Part shown: positions 37,304 through 50,680 of the stretch, one piece after another
Layout: every line of letters begins with the position of its first letter
Numbering within the stretch: the first letter of the stretch is position 1
Origin: Schistocerca nitens
Taxonomy: Eukaryota > Arthropoda > Insecta > Orthoptera > Acrididae
Reading direction: 5' to 3'
NCBI RefSeq assembly: GCF_023898315.1
Contig: NC_064621.1
Span: 10,042,501-10,106,500, forward strand
Length of the DNA: 64,000 bases
Program-made: the position numbers and the translations under genes
The notes under the pieces: model-generated
The model's database searches: none
Seen by the model: only the letters and a program-made list of their open reading frames with translations
What the model was told of the DNA's origin: nothing

Positions 37304-38333
37304 GTTCTTAACTCGGCACTGTGTCTCTAACATTTATTTCCGATGCACTTTCTGTGTTTCATCGTCAATGGGAAGTTCCAAGGGATACAGTAAACCTGCA
37401 GAGGTGCATCGGAATGTAAAACTGGTGACACTGGAAACGCTCAAAACATAGACCGTAAGAAGACTCAGTTTTCTGGTACTTAAGTCGGCGTTGTGTCTCT
37501 TATATTTAATTCCGATGCAATTTCTGTGTTTCATCGTCAATGGGAAAGTCCAATGGATACAGTAAACCTGCAGAGGTCCATCGGAATGTAAAATTGGTGA
37601 CACAGGCAACGCTCAAAACATAGACAGTAGGAAGACTCAATCTTTCTGTACCTAAGTCGGCACTGTGTCTCTTATATTTAATTTCGATGCAATTTGTGTG
37701 TTTCATCGCCAATGGGAAGGTCCAGGGGATACAGTAAACCTGCAGAGGTGCATCGTAATGTAAAACTGGTGACACAGGAAACGCTCAAAACATTGACTGT
37801 AAGAAGACTGTTTTCTTGTACTTAAGTCGGCATTGTGTCTCTTATATTTAATTGCGATGCAATTTCTGTGTTTCATCGTCACTGTGAAGGTCCAAGGGAT
37901 ACAATAAACCTGCAGAGGTGCATCGGAATGTAAAACTGGTGACATAGGAAACGCTCAAAACATAGACAGTACTAAGACTCAGTCTTCCTGTACTTAAGTC
38001 GGCACTGTGTCTCTTATATTTAATTCCGATGCAATTTCTGTGATTCATCGTCACTGTGAAGGTCCAAGGGATACAGTAAACCTACTGAGGTGCATCGGAT
38101 TGTAAAACTGGTGACACGGGTAACGCTCAAAACATAGACAGGAGGAAGACTCAGTCTTCCTGTACTTAGGTCGGCATTTTGTCTCTTATATTTAATTCCG
38201 ATGCAATTTCTGTGTTTCATCGTAAATGGGAAGGTCCAAAGGATACAGTAAACCTGCAGAGCTGCATCAGAATGTAAAACTCGTGACACAGGAAACGCTC
38301 AAAACATAGACAGTAGGAAGACTCAGTCTTCCT
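37304..38333 (+). repeat. 1,030-bp (6-unit) tandem duplication, copy 1
   Basis: This is followed immediately by a nearly identical copy at 38334-39363. It contains ATGCACTTTCTG, TTTTCTGGTACTT, AAAGTCCAATGG, TAATTTCGATGC, TTTAATTGCGATGC, CCTACTGAGG, GACAGGAGG and CAGAGCTGCATC in order. A single-copy homologue is present at about 42633-43665. The differences I noticed between the tandem copies are ACAGGCAACG and ACAGTCAACG (37602 and 38632), a change giving GTAGCG-like or GTGGAC-like reading near 38700, and the junction bases. Confidence 0.93.
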
Positions 38334-39363
38334 GTTCTTAACTCGGCACTGTGTCTCTAACATTTATTTCCGATGCACTTTCTGTGTTTCATCGTCAATG
38401 GGAAGTTCCAAGGGATACAGTAAACCTGCAGAGGTGCATCGGAATGTAAAACTGGTGACACTGGAAACGCTCAAAACATAGACCGTAAGAAGACTCAGTT
38501 TTCTGGTACTTAAGTCGGCGTTGTGTCTCTTATATTTAATTCCGATGCAATTTCTGTGTTTCATCGTCAATGGGAAAGTCCAATGGATACAGTAAACCTG
38601 CAGAGGTCCATCGGAATGTAAAATTGGTGACACAGTCAACGCTCAAAACATAGACAGTAGGAAGACTCAATCTTTCTGTACCTAAGTCGGCACTGTGTCT
38701 CTTATATTTAATTTCGATGCAATTTGTGTGTTTCATCGCCAATGGGAAGGTCCAGGGGATACAGTAAACCTGCAGAGGTGCATCGTAATGTAAAACTGGT
38801 GACACAGGAAACGCTCAAAACATTGACTGTAAGAAGACTGTTTTCTTGTACTTAAGTCGGCATTGTGTCTCTTATATTTAATTGCGATGCAATTTCTGTG
38901 TTTCATCGTCACTGTGAAGGTCCAAGGGATACAATAAACCTGCAGAGGTGCATCGGAATGTAAAACTGGTGACATAGGAAACGCTCAAAACATAGACAGT
39001 ACTAAGACTCAGTCTTCCTGTACTTAAGTCGGCACTGTGTCTCTTATATTTAATTCCGATGCAATTTCTGTGATTCATCGTCACTGTGAAGGTCCAAGGG
39101 ATACAGTAAACCTACTGAGGTGCATCGGATTGTAAAACTGGTGACACGGGTAACGCTCAAAACATAGACAGGAGGAAGACTCAGTCTTCCTGTACTTAGG
39201 TCGGCATTTTGTCTCTTATATTTAATTCCGATGCAATTTCTGTGTTTCATCGTAAATGGGAAGGTCCAAAGGATACAGTAAACCTGCAGAGCTGCATCAG
39301 AATGTAAAACTCGTGACACAGGAAACGCTCAAAACATAGACAGTAGGAAGACTCAGTCTTCCT
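38334..39363 (+). repeat. 1,030-bp (6-unit) tandem duplication, copy 2
   Basis: This is the second copy of 37304-38333. The crossover can be placed within six bases, 38330-38335 (TCCTGT). Base 38329 matches the right-hand flank (39359), not 37299, and base 38336 matches 37306, not 39366. The junction therefore lies in and just beyond the right arm of dyad 2 (unit positions 137-142). Confidence 0.93.
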
Positions 39364-40470
39364 GTACTTAAGTCGGCATTGTGTCTCTTATATTTATTTC
39401 CGATGAAATTTCTGTGTTTCATCGTCAATGGGAAGGTCCAAGGGATATAATAAACAAGCAGAGGTGCATCGGAAAGTAAAACTGATGACACAGGAAACGC
39501 TCAAAACATAGACAGTAAGGAGGCTTAGTCTTCCTGTACTTAAGTCCTCATTGTGTCTCTTATATTTAATTCCGATGCAATTTCTGTTTCTAATCGTCAC
39601 TGTGAAGGTCCAAGGGATACAGTAAACCTGTAGAGGTGCATCGGAATGTAAAACTGGTGACACAGGGAACGCTCGAATTATAGACAGTAGGAAGACTCAG
39701 TCTTCCTGTACTTAAGTCGGCATTGTGTCTCTTATATTTAATTCCGATGCAATTTCTGTGTTTCATCGTAAATGGGAAGGTCCAAAGGATACAGTAAACC
39801 TGCAGAGGTGCTTCAGAATGTAAAACTGGTGACACAGGAAACGCTCAAAACATAGACAATAGGAAGACTCAGTCTTCCTGTACTTAAGTCGTCATGGTGT
39901 CTCTTACATTTAATTCCGATGCAATTTCTGTGTTTCATCGTCAATGGCAAGGTCCAAGGGATACAGTAAACCTGCAGAGGTGCATCGGAATTTAAACCTG
40001 GTGACACAGGAAACGCTCGTAACATAGACCGTAAGAAGTCTCAGTTTTCATGTACTTAAGTCAGCGTTGTGTCTCTTATATTTAATTCCGATGCAATTTC
40101 TGATTTTCAACGTCAATGGGAAGGTCCAAGGGATATAGTAAACCTGCAGAGGTGCATCGGAATGTAAAACTGGTGACACAGGAAACGCTCAAAACATAGA
40201 CCGTAAGAATACTCAGTTTTCTTGTACTTAAGTCGGCGTTGTGTCTCCTATATTTAATTCCGATGCAATTTCTGTGTTTCATCGTCAATGGGAAGGTCCA
40301 AGGGATACAGTAAACCCGCAGAGGTCCATCGGAATGTAAAACTGGTGACACAGGAAACGCTCAAAACATAGACAGTAGGAAGACTCAGTCTTCCTGTACT
40401 TAAGTCGGCATTGTGTTTCTTATATTTAATTCCGATGCAATATATGTGTTTCATCGTCAATGGAAAGGTC
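39340..40470 (+). repeat. Segment duplicated 4,470 bp downstream, copy 1
   Basis: This matches about 43811-44940 (26 units). Shared markers include GTAAGGAGGCTTAG, GTCCTCATTG, CTGTTTCTAATCG, GTGCTTCAGAATG, ACAATAGGAAG, GTAAGAATACTCAG and AATATATGTG. The copy at 44 kb has lost one T (TTTCACGTAAATGG, near 44235), which changes the offset from 4,471 to 4,470 bp. At 40465-40490 this copy switches to a different neighbour. Confidence 0.87.
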
Positions 40471-41399
40471 CAAGGGATACAGTAAACCTGTAGAGGTGCA
40501 TCGGAATGTAAAACTGGTGACACAGGGAACGCTCGAATTATAGACAGTAGGAAGACTCAGTCTTCCTGTACTTAAGTCGGCATTGTGTCTCTTATATTTA
40601 ATTCCGATGCAATTTCTGTGTTTCATCGTAAATGGGAAGGTCCAAAGGATACAGAAAAACCTGCAGAGGTGCATCAGAATGTAAAACTGGTGACACAGGA
40701 AACGCTCAAAACATAGACAGTAGGAAGACTCAGTCTTCCTGTACTTAAGTCGTCATGGTGTCTCTTACATTTAATTCCGATGCAATTTCTGTGTTTCATC
40801 GTCAATGGCAAGGTCCAAGGGATACAGCAAACCTGCAGAGGTGCATCGGAATTTAAACCTGGTGACACAGGAAACGCTCGGAACATAGACCGTAAGAAGT
40901 CTCAGTTTTCATGTACTTAAGTCAGCGTTGTGTCTCTTATATTTAATTCCGATGCAATTTCTGATTTTCAACGTCAATGGGAAGGTCCAAGGGATATAGT
41001 AAACCTGCAGAGGTGCATCGGAATGTAAAACTGGTGACACAGGAAACGCTCAAAACATAGACCGTAAGAAGACTCAGTTTTCTTGTACTTAAGTCGGCGT
41101 TGTGTCTCTTATATTTAATTCCGATGCAATTTCTGTGTTTCATCGTCAATGGGAAGGTCCAAGGGATACAGTAAACCCGCAGAGGTCCATCGGAATGTAA
41201 AACTGGTGACACAGGAAACGCTCAAAACATAGACAGTAGGAAGACTCAGTCTTCCTGTACTTAAGTCGGCATTGTGTTTCTTATATTTAATTCCGATGCA
41301 ATTTATGTGTTTCATCGTCAATGGGAAGGTCCAAGGGATACAGTAAACCTGCAGAGGTGCATCAGAATGTAAAACTGGTGACACAGGAAACGCTCAAAC
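40466..41399 (+). repeat. Five-unit segment, downstream copy of 34965-35898
   Basis: This is collinear with 34965-35898 at 5,501 bp. The left junction with the 39-40 kb segment falls between 40465 and 40490 (unit positions 38-63). The right edge at about 41394 passes into block T version 3, beginning with CAAACAATAGACAGCAGG. Confidence 0.87.
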
Positions 41400-43665
41400 A
41401 ATAGACAGCAGGAACACTCAGTCTTCCTGTATTTAAGTCGGCATTGTGTCTCTTATATTTATTTCCAATGAAATTTCTGTGTTTCATCGTCAACGGGAAG
41501 GTCCAAGGGATATTATAAACAAGCAGAGGTGCATCGGAAAGTAAAACTGATGACACAGGAAACGCTCAAAAGATATACAGTAGGAAGACATAGTCCTCCT
41601 GTACTTAAGTCGGCATTGTGTCTTTTATATTTAATTCCGATGCAATTTCTGTTTCCCATAGTCAATGGGAAGGTCCAAGGGATACAGTAAACCTGCAGAG
41701 GTGCATCAGAATGTAAAACTAGTGACACAGGAAACGCTCAAAACGTAGACAGTAGGAAGACTCAGTCTTCCTGTACTTAAGTCGGCATTGTGTCTCTTAC
41801 ATTTAATTCCGATGCAATTTCTGTGTTTCATCGTCAATGGCAAGGTCCAAGGGATACAGTAAACTTGCAGAGGTGCATCGGAATGTAAAACTGGTGACAC
41901 ACAAAACGCTCAAAACATAGAGAGTAGGAAGACTCAGTCTTCCTGTACTTAAGTCGGCATTGTGTCTCTTATATTTATTTCCGATGAAATTTCTGTGTTT
42001 CATCGTCAATGGGAAGGTCCAAGGGATATAATAAACAAGCAGAGGTGCATCGGAAAGTAAAACTGATGACACAGGAAACGCTCAAAACATAGACAGTAGG
42101 AAGACTTGGTCTTCCTGTACTTATGTCGGCATTGTGTCTCTTATATTTAATTCCGATGCAATTTCTGTTTTTAATCGTCAATGGGAAGGTCCAAGGGATA
42201 CAGTAAACCTGCAGAGGTGCATCGGAATGTAAAACTGATGACACAGGAAACGCTCAAATTATAGACAGTAGGGAGACTTAGTCTTCCTGTACTTAAGTCA
42301 GCATTGTGTCTCTTATTTTTAATTCCGATGCAATTTCTGTGTTTCATCGTCAATGGGAAGGTCCAAGGGATACAATAAACCTGCAGAGGTGCATCGGAAT
42401 GTAAAACTGGTGACATAGGAAACGCTCAAAACATAGACAGTACTAAGACTCAGTCTTCCTTTACTTAAGTCGGCACTGTGTCTCTTATATTTAATTCCGA
42501 TGCAATTTCTGTGATTCATCGTCACTGTGAAGGTCCAAGGGATACAGTAAACCTACTGAGGTGCATCGGATTGTAAAACTGGTGACACGGGTAACGCTCA
42601 AAACATAGACAGTAGGAAGACTCAGTCATCCTGTTCTTAACTCGGCACTTTTTTTCTAACATTTAATTCCGATGCACTTTCTGTGTTTCATCGTCAATGG
42701 GAAGTTCCAAGGGATACAGTAAACCTGCAGAGGTGCATCGGAATGTAAAAATGGTGACACTGGAAACGCTCAAAACATAGACCGTAAGAAGACTCAGTTT
42801 TCTGGTACTTAAGTCGGCGTTGTGTCTCTTATATTTAATTCCGATGCAATTTCTGTGTTTCATCGTCAATGGGAAAGTCCAATGGATACAGTAAACCTGC
42901 AGAGGTCCATCGGAATGTAAAATTGGTGACACAGGCAACGCTCAAAACATAGACAGTAGGAAGACTCAATCTTTCTGTACCTAAGTCGGCACTGTGTCTC
43001 TTATATTTAATTTCGATGCAATTTGTGTGTTTCATCGCCAATGGGAAGGTCCAGGGGATACAGTAAACCTGCAGAGGTGCATCGTAATGTAAAACTGGTG
43101 ACACAGGAAACGCTCAAAACATTGACTGTAAGAAGACTGTTTTCTTGTACTTAAGTCGGCATTGTGTCTCTTATATTTAATTGCGATGCAATTTCTGTGT
43201 TTCATCGTCACTGTGAAGGTCCAAGGGATACAATAAACCTGCAGAGGTGCATCGGAATGTAAAACTGGTGACATAGGAAACGCTCAAAACATAGACAGTA
43301 CTAAGACTCAGTCTTCCTGTACTTAAGTCGGCACTGTGTCTCTTATATTTAATTCCGATGCAATTTCTGTGATTCATCGTCACTGTGAAGGTCCAAGGGA
43401 TACAGTAAACCTACTGAGGTGCATCGGATTGTAAAACTGGTGACACGGGTAACGCTCAAAACATAGACAGGAGGAAGACTCAGTCTTCCTGTACTTAGGT
43501 CGGCATTTTGTCTCTTATATTTAATTCCGATGCAATTTCTGTGTTTCATCGTAAATGGGAAGGTCCAAAGGATACAGTAAACCTGCAGAGATGCATCAGA
43601 ATGTAAAACTCGTGACACAGGAAACGCTCAAAACATAGACAGTAGGAAGACTCAGTCTTCCTGTA
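41394..43665 (+). repeat. Block T, version 3, including a single copy of the 1,030-bp segment
   Basis: This matches about 36065-38336 at 5,329 bp. It also matches about 45174-47000 at 3,780-3,781 bp. It retains one copy of the segment that is tandemly doubled at 37304-39363, so the doubling happened after the two blocks separated, or was lost here. Private variants include CACTTTTTTTCTAAC near 42648, a run of T not seen in the sister copies. Confidence 0.88.
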
Positions 43666-43810
43666 CTTAAGTCGTCATGGTGTCTCTTACATTTAATTCC
43701 GATGCAATTTCTGTGTTTCATCGTCAATGGCAAGGTCCAAGGGATACAGTAAACCTGCAGAGGTGCATCGGAATGTAAAACTGGTGACACAGAAAACGCT
43801 CAAAACATAG

Positions 43811-44940
43811 ACAGTAGGAAGACTCAGTCTTCCTGTACTTAAGTCGGCATTGTGTCTCTTATATTTATTTCCGATGAAATTTCTGTGTTTCATCACCAAT
43901 GGGAAGGTCCAAGGGATATAATAAACAAGCAGAGGTGCATCGGAAAGTAAAACTGATGACACAGGAAACGCTCAAAACATAGACAGTAAGGAGGCTTAGT
44001 CTTCCTGTACTTAAGTCCTCATTGTGTCTCTTATATTTAATTCCGATGCAATTTCTGTTTCTAATCGTCACTGTGAAGGTCCAAGGGATACAGTAAACCT
44101 GTAGAGGTGCATCGGAATGTAAAACTGGTGACACAGGGAACGCTCGAATTATAGACAGTAGGAAGACTCAGTCTTCCTGTACTTAAGTCGGCATTGTGTC
44201 TCTTATATTTAATTCCGATGCAATTTCTGTGTTTCACGTAAATGGGAAGGTCCAAAGGATACAGTAAACCTGCAGAGGTGCTTCAGAATGTAAAACTGGT
44301 GACACAGGAAACGCTCAAAACATAGACAATAGGAAGACTCAGTCTTCCTGTACTTAAGTCGTCATGGTGTCTCTTACATTTAATTCCGATGCAATTTCTG
44401 TGTTTCATCGTCAATGGCAAGGTCCAAGGGATACAGTAAACCTGCAGAGGTGCATCGGAATTTAAACCTGGTGACACAGGAAACGCTCGGAACATAGACC
44501 GTAAGAAGTCTCAGTTTTCATGTACTTAAGTCAGCGTTGTGTCTCTTATATTTAATTCCGATGCAATTTCTGATTTTCAACGTCAATGGGAAGGTCCAAG
44601 GGATATAGTAAACCTGCAGAGGTGCATCGGAATGTAAAACTGGTGACACAGGAAACGCTCAAAACATAGACCGTAAGAATACTCAGTTTTCTTGTACTTA
44701 AGTCGGCGTTGTGTCTCCTATATTTAATTCCGATGCAATTTCTGTGTTTCATCGTCAATGGGAAGGTCCAAGGGATACAGTAAACCCGCAGAGGTCCATC
44801 GGAATGTAAAACTGGTGACACAGGAAACGCTCAAAACATAGACAGTAGGAAGACTCAGTCTTCCTGTACTTAAGTCGGCATTGTGTTTCTTATATTTAAT
44901 TCCGATGCAATATATGTGTTTCATCATCAATGGAAAGGTC
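43811..44940 (+). repeat. Segment duplicated from 39340-40470, copy 2
   Basis: This is collinear with 39340-40470 at 4,471 then 4,470 bp. It has the changes CATCACCAATGG near 43892 and CATCATCAATGG near 44922. From about 44940 it continues into block T version 4 and not into the five-unit segment seen after the first copy. Confidence 0.86.
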
Positions 44941-45009
44941 CAAGGGATACCGTAAACCTGCAGAGGTGCATCAGAATGTAAAACTGGTGACACAGGAAAC
45001 GCTCAAAAC

Positions 45010-47000
45010 TTAGACAGTAGGAAGACTCAGTCTTCCTCTAGTTAAGTCGGCATTGTGTCTCTTATATTTAATTCCGATGCAATTTCTGTGTTTCACCGTC
45101 AATGGGAAGGTCCAAGGGATACAGTAAACCTGCAGAGGTGCATCGGAATGTAAAACTGGTGACACAGGAAACGCTCAAACAATAGACAGTAGGAACACTC
45201 AGTCTTCCTGTATTTAAGTCGGCATTGTGTCTCTTATATTTATTTCCAATGAAATTTCTGTGTTTCATCGTCAACGGGAAGGTCCAAGGGATATTATAAA
45301 CAAGCAGAGGTGCATCGGAAAGTAAAACTGATGACACAGGAAACGCTCAAAACATATACAGTAGGAAGACATAGTCCTCCTCTACTTAAGTCGGCATTGT
45401 GTCTTTTATATTTAATTCCGATGCAATTTCTGTTTCCCATCGTCAATGGGAAGGTCCAAGGGATACAGTAAACCTGCAGAGGTGCATCAGAATGTAAAAC
45501 TAGTGACACAGGAAACGCTCAAAACGTAGACAGTAGGAGGACTCAGTCTTCTGTACTTAAGTCGGCATTGTGTCTCTTACATTTAATTCCGATGCAATTT
45601 CTGTGTTTCATCGTCAATGGCAAGGTCCAAGGGATACAGTAAACTTGCAGAGGTGCATCGGAATGTAAAACTGGTGACACACAAAACGCTCAAAACATAG
45701 AGAGTAGGAAGACTCAGTCTTCCTGTACTTAAGTCGGCATTGTGTCTCTTATATTTATTTCCGATGAAATTTCTGTGTTTCATCGTCAATGGGAAGGTCC
45801 AAGGGATATAATAAACAAGCAGAGGTGCATCGGAAAGTAAAACTGATGACACAGGAAACGCTCAAAACATAGACAGTAGGAAGACTTGGTCTTCCTGTAC
45901 TTATGTCGGCATTGTGTCTCTTATATTTAATTCCGATGCAATTTCTGTTTTTAATCGTCAATGGGAAGGTCCAAGGGATACAGTAAACCTGCAGAGGTGC
46001 ATCGGAATGTAAAACTGATGACACAGGAAACGCTCAAATTATAGACAGTAGGGAGACTTAGTCTTCCTGTACTTAAGTCAGCATTGTGTCTCTTAATTTT
46101 AATTCCGATTCAATTTCTGTGTTTCATCGTCAATGGGAAGGTCCAAGGGATACAATAAACCTGCAGAGGTGCATCGGAATGTAAAACTGGTGACATAGGA
46201 AACGCTCAAAACATAGACAGTACTAAGACTCAGTCTTCCTGTACTTAAGTCGGCACTGTGTCTCTTATATTTAATTCCGATGCAATTTCTGTGATTCATC
46301 GTCACTGTGAAGGTCCAAGGGATACAGTAAACCTACTGAGGTGCATCGGATTGTAAAAACTGGTGACACGGGTAACGCTCAAAACATAGACATTAGGAAG
46401 ACTCAGTCATCCTGTTCTTAACTCGGCACTGTGTCTCTAACATTTAATTCCGATGCACTTTCTGTGTTTCATCGTCAATGGGAAGTTCCAAGGGATACAG
46501 TAAACCTGCAGAGGTGCATCGGAATGTAAAACTGGTGACACTGGAAACGCTCAAAACATAGACCGTAAGAAGACTCAGTTTTCTTGTACTTAAGTCGGCG
46601 TTGTGTCTCTTATATTTAATTCCGATGCAATTTCTGTGTTTCATCGTCAATGGGAAAGTCCAATGGATACAGTAAACCTGCAGAGGTCCATCGGAATGTA
46701 AAATTGGTGACACAGGCAACGCTCAAAACATAGACAGTAGGAAGACTCAATCTTTCTGTACCTAAGTCGGCACTGTGTCTCTTATATTTAATTTCGATGC
46801 AATTTGTGTGTTTCATCGCCAATGGGAAGGTCCAGGGGATACAGTAAACCTGCAGAGGTGCATCGTAATGTAAAACTGGTGACACAGGAAACGCTCAAAA
46901 CATTGACTGTAAGAAGACTGTTTTCTTGTACTTAAGTCGGCATTGTGTCTCTTATATTTAATTGCGATGCAATTTCTGTGTTTCATCGTCACTGTGAAGG
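45010..47000 (+). repeat. Block T, version 4
   Basis: This starts with CCTCTAGTTAAG and GGAACACTCAG like versions 1 and 2 and follows version 3 at 3,780 bp. It contains the extra unit missing from version 1, but with one base lost in dyad 2 (CAGTCTTCTGTAC near 45550). A one-base insertion (GTAAAAACTGG near 46355) shifts the later offset to 3,781 bp. The right end overlaps the next duplicated segment. Confidence 0.86.
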
Positions 47001-48760
47001 TCCAAGGGATACAGTAAACCTGTAGAGGTGCATCGGAATGTAAAACTGGTGACACAGGGAACGCTCGAATTATAGACAGTAGGAAGACTCAGTTTTCCTG
47101 TACTTAAGTCGGCATTGTGTCTCTTATATTTAATTCCGATGCAATTTCTGTGTTTCATCGTAAATGGGAAGGTCCAAAGGATACAGTAAACCTGCAGAGG
47201 TGCATCAGAATGTAAAACTGGTGACACAGGAAACGCTCAAAACATAGACAGTAGGAAGACTCAGTCTTCCTGTACTTAAGTCGTCATGGTGTCTCTTACA
47301 TTTAATTCCGATGCAATTTCTGTGTTTCATCGTCAATGGCAAGGTCCAAGGGATACAGTAAACCTGCAGAGGTGCATCGGAATGTAAAACTGGTGACACA
47401 GAAAACGCTCAAAACATAGACAGTAGGAAGACTCAGTCTTCCTGTACTTAAGTCGGCATTGTGTCTCTTATATTTATTTCCGATGAAATTTCTGTGTTTC
47501 ATCACCAATGGGAAGGTCCAAGGGATATAATAAACAAGCAGAGGTGCATCGGAAAGTAAAACTGATGACACAGGAAACGCTCAAAACATAGACAGTAAGG
47601 AGGCTTAGTCTTCCTGTACTTAAGTCCTCATTGTGTCTCTTATATTTAATTCCGATGCAATTTCTGTTTCTAATCGTCAATGGGAAGGTCCAAGGGATAC
47701 AGTAAACCTGCAGAGGTGCATCGGAATGTAAAACTTATGACACAGGAAACGCTCAAAACATAGACAGTTGGGAGACTTAGTCTTCCTGTACTTAAGTCGG
47801 CATTGTGTCTCTTATTTTTAATTCCGATGCAATTTCTGTGTTTCATCGTCAATGGGAAGGTCCAAGGGATACAATAAACCTGCAGAGGTGCATCGGAATG
47901 TAAAACTGGAGACATAGGAAACGCTCAAAACATAGACATTAGAAAGACTCAGTCTTCCTGTACTTAAGTCGGCACTGTGTCTCTTATATTTAATTCCGAT
48001 GCAATTTCTGTGATTCATCGTCACTGTGAAGGTCCAAGGGATACAGTAAACCTGCAGAGGTGCATCAGAATGTAAAACTGGTGACACAGGAAACGCTCAA
48101 AACATAGACAGTAGGAAGACTCAGTCTTCTATACTTAAGTCGGCATTGTGTCTCTTATATTTATTTCCTATGAAATTTCTATGTTTCATCGTCAACGAGA
48201 AGGTCCAAGGGATATAATAAACAAGCAGATGTGCATCGGAAAGTAAAACTGATGACACAGGAAACGCTCAAAACATAGACATTAGGAAGACTTAGTCTTC
48301 CTGTACTTAAGTCTGCCTTGTGTCTTTTATATTTAATTCCGATGCAATTTCTGTTTTCCATCGTCAATGGGAAGGTCCAAGGGATACAGAAAACCTGAAA
48401 AGGTGCATCGGAATGTAAAACTGATGACACAGGAAACGCTCAAAACATAGAAAGTAGGAAGACTCAGTCTTCCTGTACTTAAGTCGGCATTGTGTCTCTT
48501 ATATTTAATTCCGATGCAATTACTGTGTTTCATCGCCATTAGAAGGTTCAGGGGATACATTAAACCTGTAGAGGTGCATCGGAATGTAAAACTGGTGACA
48601 CGGGACACGCTCAAATTATAGACAGTAGGAAGACTCAGTCTTCCTGTACTTAAGTCGGCATTGTGTCTCTTATATTTAATTCCGATGCAATATCTGTGTT
48701 TCATCGTCAATCGAAAGGTCCAAGGGATACAGTAAACCTGCAGAGGTGCATCAGAATGTA
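46600..48760 (+). repeat. Segment duplicated 6,353 bp downstream, copy 1
   Basis: This is collinear with about 52953-55114 (37 units). Shared markers are AAAGTCCAATGG, TTTAATTGCGATGC, GGGAACGCTCG, TCGTCATGGTG, CATCACCAATGG, GTAAGGAGGC, CAGTTGGGAG, GGAGACATAGG and CAGTCTTCTATAC. A missing A near 48537 (CGCCATTAG for CGCCAATTAG) raises the final offset to 6,354 bp. Confidence 0.87.
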
Positions 48761-50020
48761 AAACTGGTGACACAGGATACGCTCTAAACATAGACAGTAG
48801 GAAGACTCACTTTTCTTGAACTTAAGTCGGCGTTGTGTCTCTTATATTTAATTCCGATGCAATTTCTGTGTTTCATCGTCAATGGGAAAGTCCAATGGAT
48901 ACAGTAAACCTGCAGAGGTCCATCGGAATGTAAAATTGGTGACACAGGCAACGCTCAAAACATAGACAGTAGGAAGACTCAATCTTTCTGTACCTAAGTC
49001 GGCACTGTGTCTCTTATATTTAATTTCGATGCAATTTGTGTGTTTCATCGCCAATGGGAAGGTCCAGGGGATACAGTAAACCTGCAGAGGTGCATCGTAA
49101 TGTAAAACTGGTGACACAGGAAACGCTCAAAACATTGACTGTAAGAAGACTGTTTTCTTGTACTTAAGTCGCCATTGTGTCTCTTATATTTAATTGCGAT
49201 GCAATTTCTGTGTTTCATCGTCACTGTGAAGGTCCAAGGGATACAGTAAACCTGTAGAGGTGCATCGGAATGTAAAACTGGTGACACAGGGAACGCTCGA
49301 ATTATAGACAGTAGGAAGACTCAGTCTTCCTGTACTTAAGTCGGAATTGTGTCTCTTATATTTAATTCCGATGCAATTTCTGTGTTTCATCGTAAATGGG
49401 AAGGTCCAAAGGATACAGTAAACCTGCAGAGGTGCATCAGAATGTAAAACTGGTGACACAGGAAACGCTCAAAACATAGACAGTAGGAAGACTCAGTCTT
49501 CCTGTACTTAAGTCGTCATGGTGTCTCTTACATTTAATTCCGATGCAATTTCTGTGTTTCATCGTCAATGGCAAGGTCCAAGGGATACAGTAAACCTGCA
49601 GAGGTGCATCGGAATGTAAAACTGGTGACACAGAAAACGCTCAAAACATAGACAGTAGGAAGACTCAGTCCTCCTGTACTTAAGTCGGCATTGTGTCTCT
49701 TATATTTATTTCCGATGAAATTTCTGTGTTTCATCACCAATGGGAAGGTCCAAGGGATATAATAAACAAGCAGAGGTGCATCGGAAAGTAAAACTGATGA
49801 CACAGGAAACGCTCAAAACATAGACAGTAAGGAGGCTAAGTCTTCCTGTACTTAAGTCCTCATTGTGTCTCTTATATTTAATTCCGATGCAATTTCTGTT
49901 TCTAATCGTCAATGGGAAGGTCCAAGGGATACAGTAAACCTGCAGAGGTGCATCGGAATGTAAAACTGATGACACAGGAAACGCTCAAAACATAGACAGT
50001 TGGGAGACTTAGTCTTCCTG
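48050..50020 (+). repeat. Segment duplicated 4,121 bp downstream, copy 1
   Basis: This matches about 52171-54141 (24 units) and overlaps the right part of the previous segment. The region near 52.2-54.1 kb is therefore related both to 46.6-48.8 kb and to 48.05-50.0 kb. Markers include CAGTCTTCTATAC, AACGAGAAGG or AACGAGAATG, GATACAGAAAACCTGAAAAGG, GGGACACGC, CGCTCTAAAC and AAAGTCCAATGG. Confidence 0.87.
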
Positions 50021-50680
50021 TACTTATGTCGGCATTATGTCTCTTATATTTAATTCCAATGCAATTTCTGTGTTTCATCGTCAATGGGATGGTCCAAGGG
50101 ATACAGTAAACCTTCATAGGTGCATCAGAATGTAAAACTGGTGACACAGGAAACGCTCAAGACATAGACATTAGGAAGACTCAGTCTTCCTGCACTTAAG
50201 TCGGCATTGTGTCTCTTATATTTAGTTCCGATGCAATTTCTGTGTTTCATAGTCAATGGGAAGGTCCAAGGGATACAGTAAACCTGCAGAGGTTCATCGG
50301 AATGTAAAACTAGTGACACAGGAAACGCTCAAAACATAGGCAGTAGGAAACTCAGTCTTCCTGTACTTAAGTCGGCATTGCGTCTCTTATATTTATTTCC
50401 GATGAAATTTCTGAGTTTCATCGTGAATGGGAAGGTCCAAGGGATATAATAAACAAGCAGAGGTGCATCGGAAAGTAAAACTGATGACACAGGAAACGCT
50501 CAAATCATAGACAGTAGGAAGACTTAGTCTTCCTGTACTTAAGTCGGCCTTGTGTCTCTTATATTTAATTCCGATGCAATTTCTGTTTTCCATCGTCAAT
50601 GGGAAGGTCCAAGGGATACAGTAAACCTGCAGAGGTGCATCGGAATGTAAAACTGATGACACAGGAAACGCTCAAAACAT
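50020..50680 (+). repeat. Segment duplicated 5,495 bp downstream, copy 1
   Basis: The distinctive run TACTTATGTCGGCATTATG, CCAATGCAATTTC, GGGATGGTCC, CCTTCATAGG, CTCAAGACATAGACATTAGG, CATAGTCAATGG and CTGAGTTTCATCGTG occurs here and at about 55515-56175. Both copies then part company (GAAAGTAGG here, GACAGTAGG there). The stretch 50680-52170 holds ordinary units related to 54.5-55.6 kb at 3,429-3,434 bp. Confidence 0.88.

Noticed and set aside
48333..48791. Open reading frames of 60-152 codons on the minus strand, recurring in almost every unit
   Set aside because: They overlap themselves in different phases of the same repeat, many open only at GTG or TTG, one-base insertions and deletions are tolerated, and no domain or codon signature is visible. 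They are by-products of a stop-poor consensus.
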